Positions 1-8,105 of a stretch of 64,000 nt of DNA are shown in pieces. The position numbers and the translations under genes are program-made. Position 1 is the stretch's first letter. Each line of letters opens with the position of its first letter. The notes below the pieces were generated by a model. That model saw only the letters and a program-made list of their open reading frames with translations. It searched no databases and was not told the origin of the DNA. Source of the stretch: Coriobacterium glomerans PW2 (GTDB lineage: Bacteria > Actinomycetota > Coriobacteriia > Coriobacteriales > Coriobacteriaceae); the NCBI RefSeq assembly GCF_000195315.1, contig NC_015389.1, positions 1,240,001 to 1,304,000 of the forward strand. Direction: 5' to 3'.

Positions 1-1161
1 CTCTCAGGCGGGGTCCAGGTCGCAGTATTGGGCACCGGTGAGCGCACCTACGAGGATGCTCTCAATTTCTTCGCCAGTCTGTATCCCGGCGTCATGGCGG
101 CGCGCATCCAATTCAACCCCGCGCTGTCGCATCGCATGTACGCGGGTGCGGACATGCTGCTGATGCCCTCTCTGTTCGAGCCGTGCGGCTTGGCGCAGAT
201 GATCGCGATGCGCTACGCGACGCTGCCGATCGTGCGAGAGACCGGTGGACTCAAGGATACGGTCAAGCCCTACAACCGCTTTACCGGTGAGGGAACGGGC
301 TTCTCATTTTCCCACTTCAACGGCGACGAGATGGGCGATGCGGTCTTTCGTGCGGCGCGCCTGTTCTGGGATGATCGAAAAGGGTGGAGCGGCCTGGTCG
401 CACATGCCATGGCCGAAGACTTCAGCTGGGTTCACTCAGCCTCCCGCTATCTTGATCTCTACCGGCATCTGCTTTTCACAGGCGATGGCGACGCATCGGA
501 GACGCTGCCCGCAGGTGAATCGAGCGAGACCGAATCGGGGCGGATGCGATCCTCTGCCGAGCCGAGATCCGCGAAACCAGAACCCTGCTCTCAGCAGCTG
601 TCGGCCGCTGAGACGCGGCCGCGCGCAGGTGCCGCATCCGATGCGATCCAGTCGCAAAGCTCTGCCAAGCGGGCACCCGAGATGACAGCTGGTCCAGTTG
701 CGAAGACGGGCAGCGGCGCGCGGCGAGCCTCCGGCTCGAAGTCGGCGACCTCCAAGCGCGCCTCCGGGATCAGCCGCGGCTCCGGCGGCAAGGCGAACCC
801 GGTGAAGCCCTCGACCGCAGGGTCGACGACCGCGCGGGTCCGAATCTCGAAGCGCGGCGCTCGCGGCAGCGCCGAACGTCTCGAAACCACGTCGACCAGC
901 GCTGCGAAATCCAAGCGCTCGACTGAGAGCACCGTGTCCGCGCCCCCCAAAACCTCTCGAAAGGCACATGCGAGCGCAGATGCCACCGAGGCGCCCACGG
1001 GGTCGGTGCGCTCGAAGGGAGCGGCCGCACGAGGGGCTGCGACGAGTCCGAAGGGGGATGCGGGTTCGACGAGCAGCTCGTCTGCTCCATGCGACCTCGC
1101 GTCGGAGACCGTTTCACGCATGAAGCGCACACGAGGGCGTCGCTCGAATCGATCGAGATGA
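1..1161 (+). CDS. glgA: Glycogen synthase, C-terminal part, with long basic low-complexity tail (5' partial)
   Basis: The reading frame is open from base 1, so the gene begins upstream of the window. It encodes the second Rossmann domain of a GT5 ADP-glucose:glycogen glucosyltransferase, the enzyme that elongates alpha-1,4-glucan. Visible family segments are the LGTGERTYEDAL stretch, YAGADMLLMPSLFEPCGLAQ (nucleotide-sugar site, around 130-200) and the RETGGLKDTV loop. The GT5 core ends near base 490. Beyond it are about 220 residues of Ala/Ser/Lys/Arg/Thr-rich, apparently disordered sequence that normal GlgA proteins lack. The next gene also acts on alpha-glucan, which supports a glycogen role. 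The core call is firm; the function of the tail is unknown. Confidence 0.93.
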   Translation, partial: LSGGVQVAVLGTGERTYEDALNFFASLYPGVMAARIQFNPALSHRMYAGADMLLMPSLFEPCGLAQMIAMRYATLPIVRETGGLKDTVKPYNRFTGEGTGFSFSHFNGDEMGDAVFRAARLFWDDRKGWSGLVAHAMAEDFSWVHSASRYLDLYRHLLFTGDGDASETLPAGESSETESGRMRSSAEPRSAKPEPCSQQLSAAETRPRAGAASDAIQSQSSAKRAPEMTAGPVAKTGSGARRASGSKSATSKRASGISRGSGGKANPVKPSTAGSTTARVRISKRGARGSAERLETTSTSAAKSKRSTESTVSAPPKTSRKAHASADATEAPTGSVRSKGAAARGAATSPKGDAGSTSSSSAPCDLASETVSRMKRTRGRRSNRSR

Positions 1162-1242
1162 GAGGTGGGACTCCCCGGGATGACCGGTGAGCCCCATGCG
1201 CGATGGGACGCCTGGGGATCCGGTGCGGCCCGCCTTTCATCA

Positions 1243-1286
1243 GCCCCTCGTGCTATCATCTGATAGCGTGTACGAGGGCATTTTTT
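1243..1286 (+). terminator. Strong rho-independent terminator after glgA
   Basis: A long hairpin pairs GCCC-TCGT (1243-1251) with ACGAGGGC (1272-1279). Its core is the perfect palindrome GCTATCA-TC-TGATAGC (1252-1267), and six T follow at 1281-1286. It separates glgA from the GH13-GH77 gene. Confidence 0.85.
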
Positions 1287-1347
1287 CGATGAATCAAACG
1301 ACCATCCCACCTCGTTGGTTCGGATGCGCCGAGAAGATAAGGTATGT

Positions 1348-4300
1348 ATGAAATTGAGACATAACTCCAGGAGCTGCGATTGCCGCGCGCCCTTCGGAGC
1401 TGTTCGCGCCGGCACCACGGTCCGTCTGGCGGTTCACGTGGAGGATGCCGATTTCGCGAGCATCCGGCTTTCACTGCGCACCTGGGTCGACGGCAGAGGC
1501 GAGCGGATCGATGATATGCCTGCTGTCGGAAACGGGACCTTCGAGGTCTCGCTTGCGTGTCCGGAGCCTGAGATCGTCTGGTATCTATTCATCGCACGTG
1601 CCGCTGACGGGACCGCTACCTATCTCGGAGCTCCCACGGGGCGAACAGGCGGTGAGGGTGTCGCATATGCGTCGATCGACGCCCCCTCGTTTCAGATCAC
1701 GGTCTTTCAGCATCGTGCCATACGACCGACTTGGTACGAGCACGGCATCGTGTACCAGATATTTCCCGACCGCTACCGCCGCGATGCCGGATGGCGCGAG
1801 CGGACGGCTGCGGTGCTCGACAGACCCCGCGCCGGCATCGCGCGCCGACTCGTCGAGGACTGGAATGAACCGCCGAGCTATCGACGGGCGAACGACGGAT
1901 CGATCGCGTGCTGGGACTTCTACGGGGGCTCGCTGAAGGGCATCGAGGACGATCTTCAGCGCTTGGCCGAACTCGGCGTCTCGGCGATCTATCTGAATCC
2001 GATCTTCGAGGCGGCGAGCAACCATCGCTACGACACGGCGGATTATCTGTCGATCGATCCCATTCTCGGAACCGAAAAAGATTTTCGTCACCTGTGCGCG
2101 GCTGCGCGCGAACGGGGAATCTCGATTATCTTGGACGGAGTATTCAATCATACGGGGGATGACTCGATCTACTTCAACCGCTACGGAAACTACCCGGGCG
2201 CAGGAGCCTGGTCCGGCCCGGAATCCCCATGGCGCGATGCGTATAAGTTTGACGATGACGGCGGCTACAGGTGCTGGTGGGGCGTTAAAAACATGCCCGA
2301 TCTCAATCAGGATTCGCCTCTCGTCCGTGAGCTCATCCTGGGAGCCGACGGGGTCGTGAGACACTGGCTGCGCGCCGGCGCGCGAGGTTGGCGTCTCGAT
2401 GTCGCCGATGAGCTCTCCGATGGATTCATCGCCGATATCAAGCGCGCTGTCATGGAGGAGCGCCCCGACGGCTTGGTTCTCGGTGAGGTCTGGGAGGATG
2501 CGTCGAACAAGTCGAGCTACGGCAAGCTTCGTCGTTATCTTTTGGGCCAGGAGCTCGACTCCGCGATGAACTATCCGTTTCGCTCTATGGTCATCGATTA
2601 CCTGTTGGGCGTCAGATCCGCCCGCGATACGGCCGAGACCATCGAATCACTTCGGGAGAACTATCCTCCCGAGGCGCTCGCGTGCGCCCTCAATCTGCTT
2701 GGCAGCCACGACAAGCCCCGTATCGCATCTGTGCTCGGCGGCGGTCCGGACGAGTCCCAGCTGCCCGAGAGCGAGCGGGGTACCTGGCGGCTCGATCCGC
2801 ACGCGATGGGACTCGCAAAAGGACGCTTCTGGCTCGCCTCGCTCATGCAGATGACGTTCCCGGGAGTCCCCTCAATCTACTACGGTGATGAATACGGTCT
2901 TGAGGGGCTATCGGATCCGGGCAATCGACGGACACTGCCTGATGAGCGCGATGTCTTCGATCATGATATGCTCACCATCGTGAGAAACGCCGCGGCGCTG
3001 CGCCGGGCGCTGCCTCTGATGGTGACCGGTGACATCTCTGCCGAAGCGCGCTCAGATGACGTTTTATCATACACGCGTCGCGACGCGAGCGGACTCAGCG
3101 CGACGGTAATTCTCAACAGCGACTGCGCCTCGCAGCACGCCGTGAGCATCCCCATGCTCGGCCAGGCCGCCTCAGATCTGATCTCGGGCAGAGAGCTCGG
3201 TCGCAACGAGGACGGCACCGTGACGGTGGAGCTCGCACCGCTCGGTTCCGCGGTCGTGCACTTCCATGATCGGCGACGCATGCAGAAGCCGCTTGCCCCG
3301 GGAGCGGGAATCATGTGCCATCTCACCTCGATGCCGACCGAGGACGGTCGGGCAGGTCGTCTCGGTGCCGCTGCACGGCGCTTCATCGACCGACTCCACG
3401 CGATGGGTGCTCGCTACTGGCAGGTCCTGCCCGTGAATCCCACTGATGGCTTCAACTCGCCGTATGCGGGACCCTCCGCGTTCGCGGGCAGCTCTGCGCT
3501 TCTGCCCGGGACGGCTGGCGAGATCGAGCGGGATTTCGAGAGCTGGCGCGACACGGGAGGAGAGCACGACGCCGCGTTTCTGGAGTTTGCGCAGACGCAG
3601 GCGGCTTGGTTGGCACCCTATTGCGCTTTCATGGCCATCAAGCGCCATATGGGGGGTGCATCGCGCCATGAATGGCCCGCTCGCTTCAAGCGCTACGATC
3701 CCTCGCTGCTCGACGACGGCGATCTCGCTCGGGAGGCGCGATTCCAAGCGTATCTCCAATTCTGTTTCGAGACCGCATGGGGAGAGATGAGCGCGTACGC
3801 GCACGAGCGCGGCATCGAGATCATCGGGGATATCCCGATGTACGTCTCCGACGAATCGGCCGATGTCTGGAGCGCACCGGAGCTGTTCAATCTTGATGAT
3901 GACGGCAGGCCGACCGAGGTCGCGGGAGCTCCGCCGGACGACTTCGCACCCGACGGACAGCTCTGGGGCAACCCGACGTTTCGCTGGGACCGGATGAGAC
4001 ATGATGGATTCACCTGGTGGCTCGCGAGACTGCGACGCGCTCAACGACTTTACGACCATGTCCGACTCGACCACTTTTTAGGCTATCACTCGTATTTCAG
4101 CATTCCGGCTGGCGGTGCGTGCTCCGCGGGACGCTGGCTGCCGGGACCGGGAGCGGATCTGTTCCAACTCGCCTACGACGCATGGGGTCCGCTGCCCTTC
4201 ATCGCGGAGGATCTGGGCTATCTCACGCCCGGTGTGCGCGCGCTGTGCGCGACATGCGGCTTTCCGGGCATGGACGTCATGCAGTTCGAGGACTATGACG

Positions 4301-4647
4301 TCCGCGCCGGCTTTTATCCTCAAGCCGGAAAGATCTGCTACACGTCGACCCATGACACTTCGACCCTCATCGGCTTCTGCGAGCGCTCCTACGCCAACGG
4401 GGATCGAGAACAGGCGCGTCGCATCGCGGAAGCACTTCTTGGCGCCGCGCTCCACAGCGATGCGGATGTCGTGATCACGCCGCTTCAGGACATTCTTGAG
4501 CTGGATGATCAGGCGCGCATGAACGTACCGGGGGTGGCCGAGGGAAACTGGACATGGAGAGCGCGCGAAGCCGATGTGATCGACGCCGTCCCACGCATTC
4601 GCGAGATGCTCGAGAGAAGCGGTCGCATCAGCGCGGCGAGCCGATGA
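1348..4647 (+). CDS. Alpha-amylase family (GH13) / 4-alpha-glucanotransferase (GH77, MalQ) fusion
   Basis: A single polypeptide of about 1,099 residues carries two complete glycoside hydrolase domains. An N-terminal beta-sandwich (about 1-125) precedes a neopullulanase-like GH13 barrel: GIVYQIFPDRY near 132, DGVFNHTG near 263, GWRLDVADE with the nucleophile Asp near 350, GEVWED with the acid/base Glu near 379, and GSHDKPR near 452. From about 654 a GH77 domain follows: LTSMPTE, IGDIPMYVSDESADVW, RLDHF (nucleophile), AEDLG (acid/base) and THDTS. Likely role: hydrolysis plus disproportionation of maltodextrin and glycogen in the cytoplasm; no signal peptide is seen. ATG 1348 is preferred because AAGG lies 5 nt upstream; in-frame starts at 1315 and 1324 are possible. 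The domain calls are firm, the exact specificity is not. Confidence 0.92.
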   Translation: MKLRHNSRSCDCRAPFGAVRAGTTVRLAVHVEDADFASIRLSLRTWVDGRGERIDDMPAVGNGTFEVSLACPEPEIVWYLFIARAADGTATYLGAPTGRTGGEGVAYASIDAPSFQITVFQHRAIRPTWYEHGIVYQIFPDRYRRDAGWRERTAAVLDRPRAGIARRLVEDWNEPPSYRRANDGSIACWDFYGGSLKGIEDDLQRLAELGVSAIYLNPIFEAASNHRYDTADYLSIDPILGTEKDFRHLCAAARERGISIILDGVFNHTGDDSIYFNRYGNYPGAGAWSGPESPWRDAYKFDDDGGYRCWWGVKNMPDLNQDSPLVRELILGADGVVRHWLRAGARGWRLDVADELSDGFIADIKRAVMEERPDGLVLGEVWEDASNKSSYGKLRRYLLGQELDSAMNYPFRSMVIDYLLGVRSARDTAETIESLRENYPPEALACALNLLGSHDKPRIASVLGGGPDESQLPESERGTWRLDPHAMGLAKGRFWLASLMQMTFPGVPSIYYGDEYGLEGLSDPGNRRTLPDERDVFDHDMLTIVRNAAALRRALPLMVTGDISAEARSDDVLSYTRRDASGLSATVILNSDCASQHAVSIPMLGQAASDLISGRELGRNEDGTVTVELAPLGSAVVHFHDRRRMQKPLAPGAGIMCHLTSMPTEDGRAGRLGAAARRFIDRLHAMGARYWQVLPVNPTDGFNSPYAGPSAFAGSSALLPGTAGEIERDFESWRDTGGEHDAAFLEFAQTQAAWLAPYCAFMAIKRHMGGASRHEWPARFKRYDPSLLDDGDLAREARFQAYLQFCFETAWGEMSAYAHERGIEIIGDIPMYVSDESADVWSAPELFNLDDDGRPTEVAGAPPDDFAPDGQLWGNPTFRWDRMRHDGFTWWLARLRRAQRLYDHVRLDHFLGYHSYFSIPAGGACSAGRWLPGPGADLFQLAYDAWGPLPFIAEDLGYLTPGVRALCATCGFPGMDVMQFEDYDVRAGFYPQAGKICYTSTHDTSTLIGFCERSYANGDREQARRIAEALLGAALHSDADVVITPLQDILELDDQARMNVPGVAEGNWTWRAREADVIDAVPRIREMLERSGRISAASR

Positions 4648-4662
4648 ATGAGGAGACTGCTT

Positions 4663-4691
4663 GAAGCCCGAGCGCCACGGAGCCGGGCTTC
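4663..4691 (+). terminator. Hairpin after the GH13-GH77 gene
   Basis: GAAGCCCG (4663-4670) pairs with CGGGCTTC (4684-4691) just downstream of the stop. Only a weak T-rich tail (TTG) follows, so termination efficiency is uncertain. Confidence 0.55.
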
Positions 4692-4761
4692 TTGCGCGGC
4701 AAAGCTGTTTTGAGTAGGGTAGCCTATGGCTTATCAGCGAAACGAAAGGGTTCTGGGACAC

Positions 4762-5094
4762 ATGGCACGCTATGACTACCGCTGTGCTGCATGCGGAACG
4801 ACCTTCGAGGTCGAGCACCGTATGAGCGCTCATCCGAATATCAGCTGTCCGGCTTGCGGGGGCACCGCGGACAAGCAGTTCAGCGCCGCCGGCATCGTCT
4901 TCGAGGGGAGTGGCTTCTACAACACGGATCAGCGACGCGCCGACGCTCCGAAACCAGCTGCCCGAGAATGCGCGCAGACGCCCGCCTGCTCGGCATCGAA
5001 GAGCAAATCGAGCGGCGAGGGCGCGCATCCAACCGAATGCGCGACATGTCCGAACCACGAGAAGGTCCCGGCCCGAAGCGCAAAGAAGGCCTGA
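4762..5094 (+). CDS. FmdB-family zinc ribbon protein
   Basis: A small protein of 110 residues. It opens with MARYDYRCAACGTTFEV and continues to SCPACGG, giving the paired CxxC motifs of the FmdB/CxxC_CxxC_SSSS regulatory family at about residues 8-37. The rest is Lys/Ala/Ser-rich, with a second cysteine cluster near the C-terminus (ATCPNHE). ATG 4762 is chosen because the zinc ribbon begins there and GAAAGGG lies 11 nt upstream; an in-frame start at 4726 would add 12 unconserved residues. The family is known mainly from genomes and its biochemical role is unclear. It ends 24 bp from the convergent rsmB. Confidence 0.8.
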   Translation: MARYDYRCAACGTTFEVEHRMSAHPNISCPACGGTADKQFSAAGIVFEGSGFYNTDQRRADAPKPAARECAQTPACSASKSKSSGEGAHPTECATCPNHEKVPARSAKKA

Positions 5095-5117
5095 TCGCAA
5101 CGAAGTCGATCGGTCAG

Positions 5118-6530
5118 CTAGAGGCTATCGGCCGTATGACAGCGGATGAGCCGAGCGCAGAAGTGTCCATCGAAGTCCCCTGTCCGCGGCACGCTTTGCA
5201 GCGTGCCTCTTGCGCTTTCCAGGGTTTCGGCGAAGCGCTTGGCGTCCGCGAATCCCGCTGAGCGCAGGATCGGGGCGGCGGAGACGCGATCGAGCCTGAA
5301 TGCGCGGCCAGTCTCACCACCCAGAAAGTCATCGATGACATCGTCGTTCTCGCTGCTCAGCACCGAGCAGGTGGAATAAAGCAGCTGACCGCCCATGGCG
5401 ACACGGGAGGCCGCCGAGGCGAGCAGCGCTCGCTGAAGGTCCGGCAGTCCGCGCTCCACATCGCAGGGTCGCAGTCTCCAGCATATCTCGGGATGGCGTC
5501 GCATCGTACCGGTACCCGAACACGGGGCGTCCACGAACACGGTCTCGAACAGGCGGCGGCGATCTGAATCGCCGAGAGCCCCCTCGAGATCGCAGCCATC
5601 TGCCACCAGGGTGCGAACGCCCTCATCCAAGCCGGCTCGACGGAGACGCTGTCCGCACGACTCGGCGCGTCTCGAATCGATATCCAGCGCCACATGATGA
5701 CGCGCGAAGCCGGCCCGGTGAGCTTGGGAGGCCATGACGAAGGTCTTGGTGCCGCGACCAGATCCGATCTCCAGACACGTGCCCACCGCCGTGGCCGCGG
5801 TCGCGATCAGCTGCGCGACAGCGTCGGATACGACAGCGTCGCCGCGCTCGAGCGCCGACGATGCGAGCAGCTCGGGCCCTGGTACGGGTCCGGCGCACCC
5901 GGGCAGCTCGATAGATCCCAAAACCTTCGCGAAATCAGCGGATTCGCGAAGCGGGTTCAGATGGATCGCGATGGGTGCAGCCGTGAGCTGGGTGTCGAAG
6001 AGCCGCCCGGCGAGCTCTGGTCCGAGTGATCCCTCGATCGCGCCAGCGAGCCACACCGGCATCCCGGCGCAGCGCGCCAGGGACACGACTCGGCGGTCCT
6101 TGAGCGGCGCGTCCGCAGCGGCGAGATAGGAGCGCCGCGAGGTGGCGACGCGGCGAAGCACCGCGTTGGCCAGGCCGGTCGCGCTGCGAGCGATAGAGCC
6201 GACGAGTTCGACTCCCTGACTGACGGCGACGGCGGGCGGCCGCTCAAGATAGATCAATTCGAAGGCGGCGATGCGCAGCGCGATCCGAACACGCGCCGAC
6301 ACGCGTCGCGGGTGATCCAGGTGCATATCGATAACCTCGTCGAGCGCACCAGAGGTCACCGTCGCGCCCAGGGCGAGCCGCATCGCGAACGCGGCATCGC
6401 GTCGGTCGAGATGCCGGTCGCGTGCCACGCCGTCGAGCAGCTCGCGAACATGGACTCCGCGCTGATATGCCAGAAACAAGGCGGATAGCGCGGCCGCGCG
6501 GCCGGCGGCGGGAGCGGGTCTTCTCATCAT
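5118..6530 (-). CDS. rsmB: 16S rRNA (cytosine967-C5)-methyltransferase RsmB
   Basis: About 470 residues. An N-terminal NusB-like helical domain (about 1-140) recruits the RNA substrate. A class I SAM-dependent methyltransferase of the NOL1/NOP2/Sun type follows. Visible motifs are LEIGSGRGTKTF (SAM loop), VDAPCSGTGTMRRHPEICWR (motif IV with PCS Cys) and LYSTCSV (catalytic Cys of motif VI). The ATG at 6530 overlaps the fmt stop (ATGATGA), indicating translational coupling. The frame stays open upstream to 6830, but that extension lies inside fmt and is not conserved-looking. Confidence 0.92.
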   Translation of the reverse strand: MMRRPAPAAGRAAALSALFLAYQRGVHVRELLDGVARDRHLDRRDAAFAMRLALGATVTSGALDEVIDMHLDHPRRVSARVRIALRIAAFELIYLERPPAVAVSQGVELVGSIARSATGLANAVLRRVATSRRSYLAAADAPLKDRRVVSLARCAGMPVWLAGAIEGSLGPELAGRLFDTQLTAAPIAIHLNPLRESADFAKVLGSIELPGCAGPVPGPELLASSALERGDAVVSDAVAQLIATAATAVGTCLEIGSGRGTKTFVMASQAHRAGFARHHVALDIDSRRAESCGQRLRRAGLDEGVRTLVADGCDLEGALGDSDRRRLFETVFVDAPCSGTGTMRRHPEICWRLRPCDVERGLPDLQRALLASAASRVAMGGQLLYSTCSVLSSENDDVIDDFLGGETGRAFRLDRVSAAPILRSAGFADAKRFAETLESARGTLQSVPRTGDFDGHFCARLIRCHTADSL

Positions 6531-7447
6531 GCAAGCCGTTGCCAGGTACCCGTGCGAACGCGTACGCCGGAAGCCCAGGCGTCGGCGCCCATCTCGCGAC
6601 GACCATCCGGTTTGAGGGACAGAACCTGAAGTGAGCCGTCCGCGCAGCCGAGCAGCACGCGCTCTTTTCCGACCGCGAGACAGCCCGCAGCGACATGAGC
6701 CGACCTCACAGCGACGGCGCGCGTCACGCGGACCGGCCGATCGACGATGACGCAGCGGGCGGGTGCCGCATCCGATGACGCTCGCACGCGACGCGCGTTC
6801 ATCTCCGCCGAGGATTTCGGATCGAGCCACAGCTCGCCCTTCTCGATCTTGGGCGCGAGAGTGGCTCTGGTCTCATCCTGGGGCGACCACACGACATCGC
6901 CGGACCGGAGCGCAGGGAGGGTGCGCACGAGCAGCGATGCCCCCAGCTCGGAGAGATCCGAGCTCAACTCATCGGCGCCCTTGCTCGATACGGCACATGA
7001 AGCCTGGGCGCAGACATCGCCGGTATCGACACCGGAGCTGATCCGCATGATCGATGCGCCCGTGCACGAGTCACCGGCAAGGATGCAGCGCTGAATCGGC
7101 GCCGCCCCGCGCCAGCGCGGCAAAAGGGACGCATGAACGTTCACGCATCCCAAAGGAGACATTCTCAGGACCTCGTCGGGCAGGATCGAACCGAAGGCGA
7201 CGACGCAAAAGATGTCAGCCTCCGTCGCGCGAAGGGCCTCGATCACATCGGAATCCATTCGCCTCGCCTCGAGCACCGGGATTCCCAGATCGACTGCCGC
7301 CGCCTTCACGGCAGACGGCTCGAGTCGTTTGCCGCGCGCGCGAACGGCATCAGGCCGGGTCACGGCGAGACAGACATCATGAGCGGCGGCGAGCGCGCGC
7401 AGGGGGGGCACGGAGAACGACGGGGTTCCCATGAAAACGACGCGCAT
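6527..7447 (-). CDS. fmt: Methionyl-tRNA formyltransferase
   Basis: 306 residues, the usual length. It formylates initiator Met-tRNA using 10-formyltetrahydrofolate. The N-terminus MRVVFMGTPSFSVPPLRAL and the VNVHASLLPRWRGAAPIQ segment (SLLPxxRG folate-binding motif, around residue 108) are diagnostic; a short C-terminal OB-like domain follows. It sits 15 bp after def with GGGAGGGAA as ribosome binding site and overlaps rsmB, so def-fmt-rsmB is an operon for formylation, deformylation and rRNA modification. Confidence 0.96.
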   Translation of the reverse strand: MRVVFMGTPSFSVPPLRALAAAHDVCLAVTRPDAVRARGKRLEPSAVKAAAVDLGIPVLEARRMDSDVIEALRATEADIFCVVAFGSILPDEVLRMSPLGCVNVHASLLPRWRGAAPIQRCILAGDSCTGASIMRISSGVDTGDVCAQASCAVSSKGADELSSDLSELGASLLVRTLPALRSGDVVWSPQDETRATLAPKIEKGELWLDPKSSAEMNARRVRASSDAAPARCVIVDRPVRVTRAVAVRSAHVAAGCLAVGKERVLLGCADGSLQVLSLKPDGRREMGADAWASGVRVRTGTWQRLA

Positions 7448-7462
7448 GCTCGGTTCCCTCCC

Positions 7463-8020
7463 CTACTCCGTCTCGACTGGCTTCGCCCCGGTCTCGCCGG
7501 GCTTCGCCCCGCGAGCGAGCGCATCCTGATACGCGCGCAACGCGATGACGTGCGCAGCGGGATCGAGTCGCTCGAACATGGTGATCCCCTTGAGATGATC
7601 GATCTCATGCTGCAGGCAGACGCACATCAGATCTCCCGCTGCCTCATAGCGTATCAGGTTCGCGTCGAGATCATAGGCCTCGACGACGACATGATCGGGC
7701 CTGTAGATCTCACAGGAGATTCCAGGAATCGACAAGCACCCTTCCGAGAACGCTGTCAGCCGATCTGACTGCTCGATAATCACGGGATTGATCAAGACGT
7801 AGGGATCGTAGTCCTCACGTGACGTATAAGAGGTATCAATAACTATCATTTGAACAGTTTGACCCACCTGTGGTGCGGCAAGGCCGCATCCGGCGTTCTC
7901 AAACATCTCCTGTTTCATATGCGACGCCAGCCGCTCGATCTCGGGTGTGATCTCCTCGATCGGGGCACATTCCCGTCGCAGGCGCTCATCAGGCGACAAG
8001 ACGATTCCATTTATCTCCAC
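7463..8020 (-). CDS. def: Peptide deformylase
   Basis: 185 residues. It removes the N-formyl group from nascent proteins using a metal held by Cys and two His. All three motifs are present: GCGLAAPQVG (about 45-54), EGCLSIPG (metal-binding Cys, about 95) and QHEIDHL (two His and the catalytic Glu, about 138). The start is GTG at 8020 with GGAAGGGAA about 10 nt upstream. The C-terminus ends in a short repeat-like tail (AKPGETGAKPVETE). Confidence 0.96.
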   Translation of the reverse strand: MEINGIVLSPDERLRRECAPIEEITPEIERLASHMKQEMFENAGCGLAAPQVGQTVQMIVIDTSYTSREDYDPYVLINPVIIEQSDRLTAFSEGCLSIPGISCEIYRPDHVVVEAYDLDANLIRYEAAGDLMCVCLQHEIDHLKGITMFERLDPAAHVIALRAYQDALARGAKPGETGAKPVETE

Positions 8021-8105
8021 GAAGCGGTTCCCTTCCAGTTCAACGCGATCTCAGACCCCCCACTTGATCGACCGTGCGCCCTCGGGCAGACCGGTACCTT
8101 TCGGC

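Noticed and set aside
591-1418. Minus-strand frame across the glgA tail
   Set aside because: It exists because the tail is low-complexity and GC-rich. It crosses the strong terminator and lacks conserved sequence.
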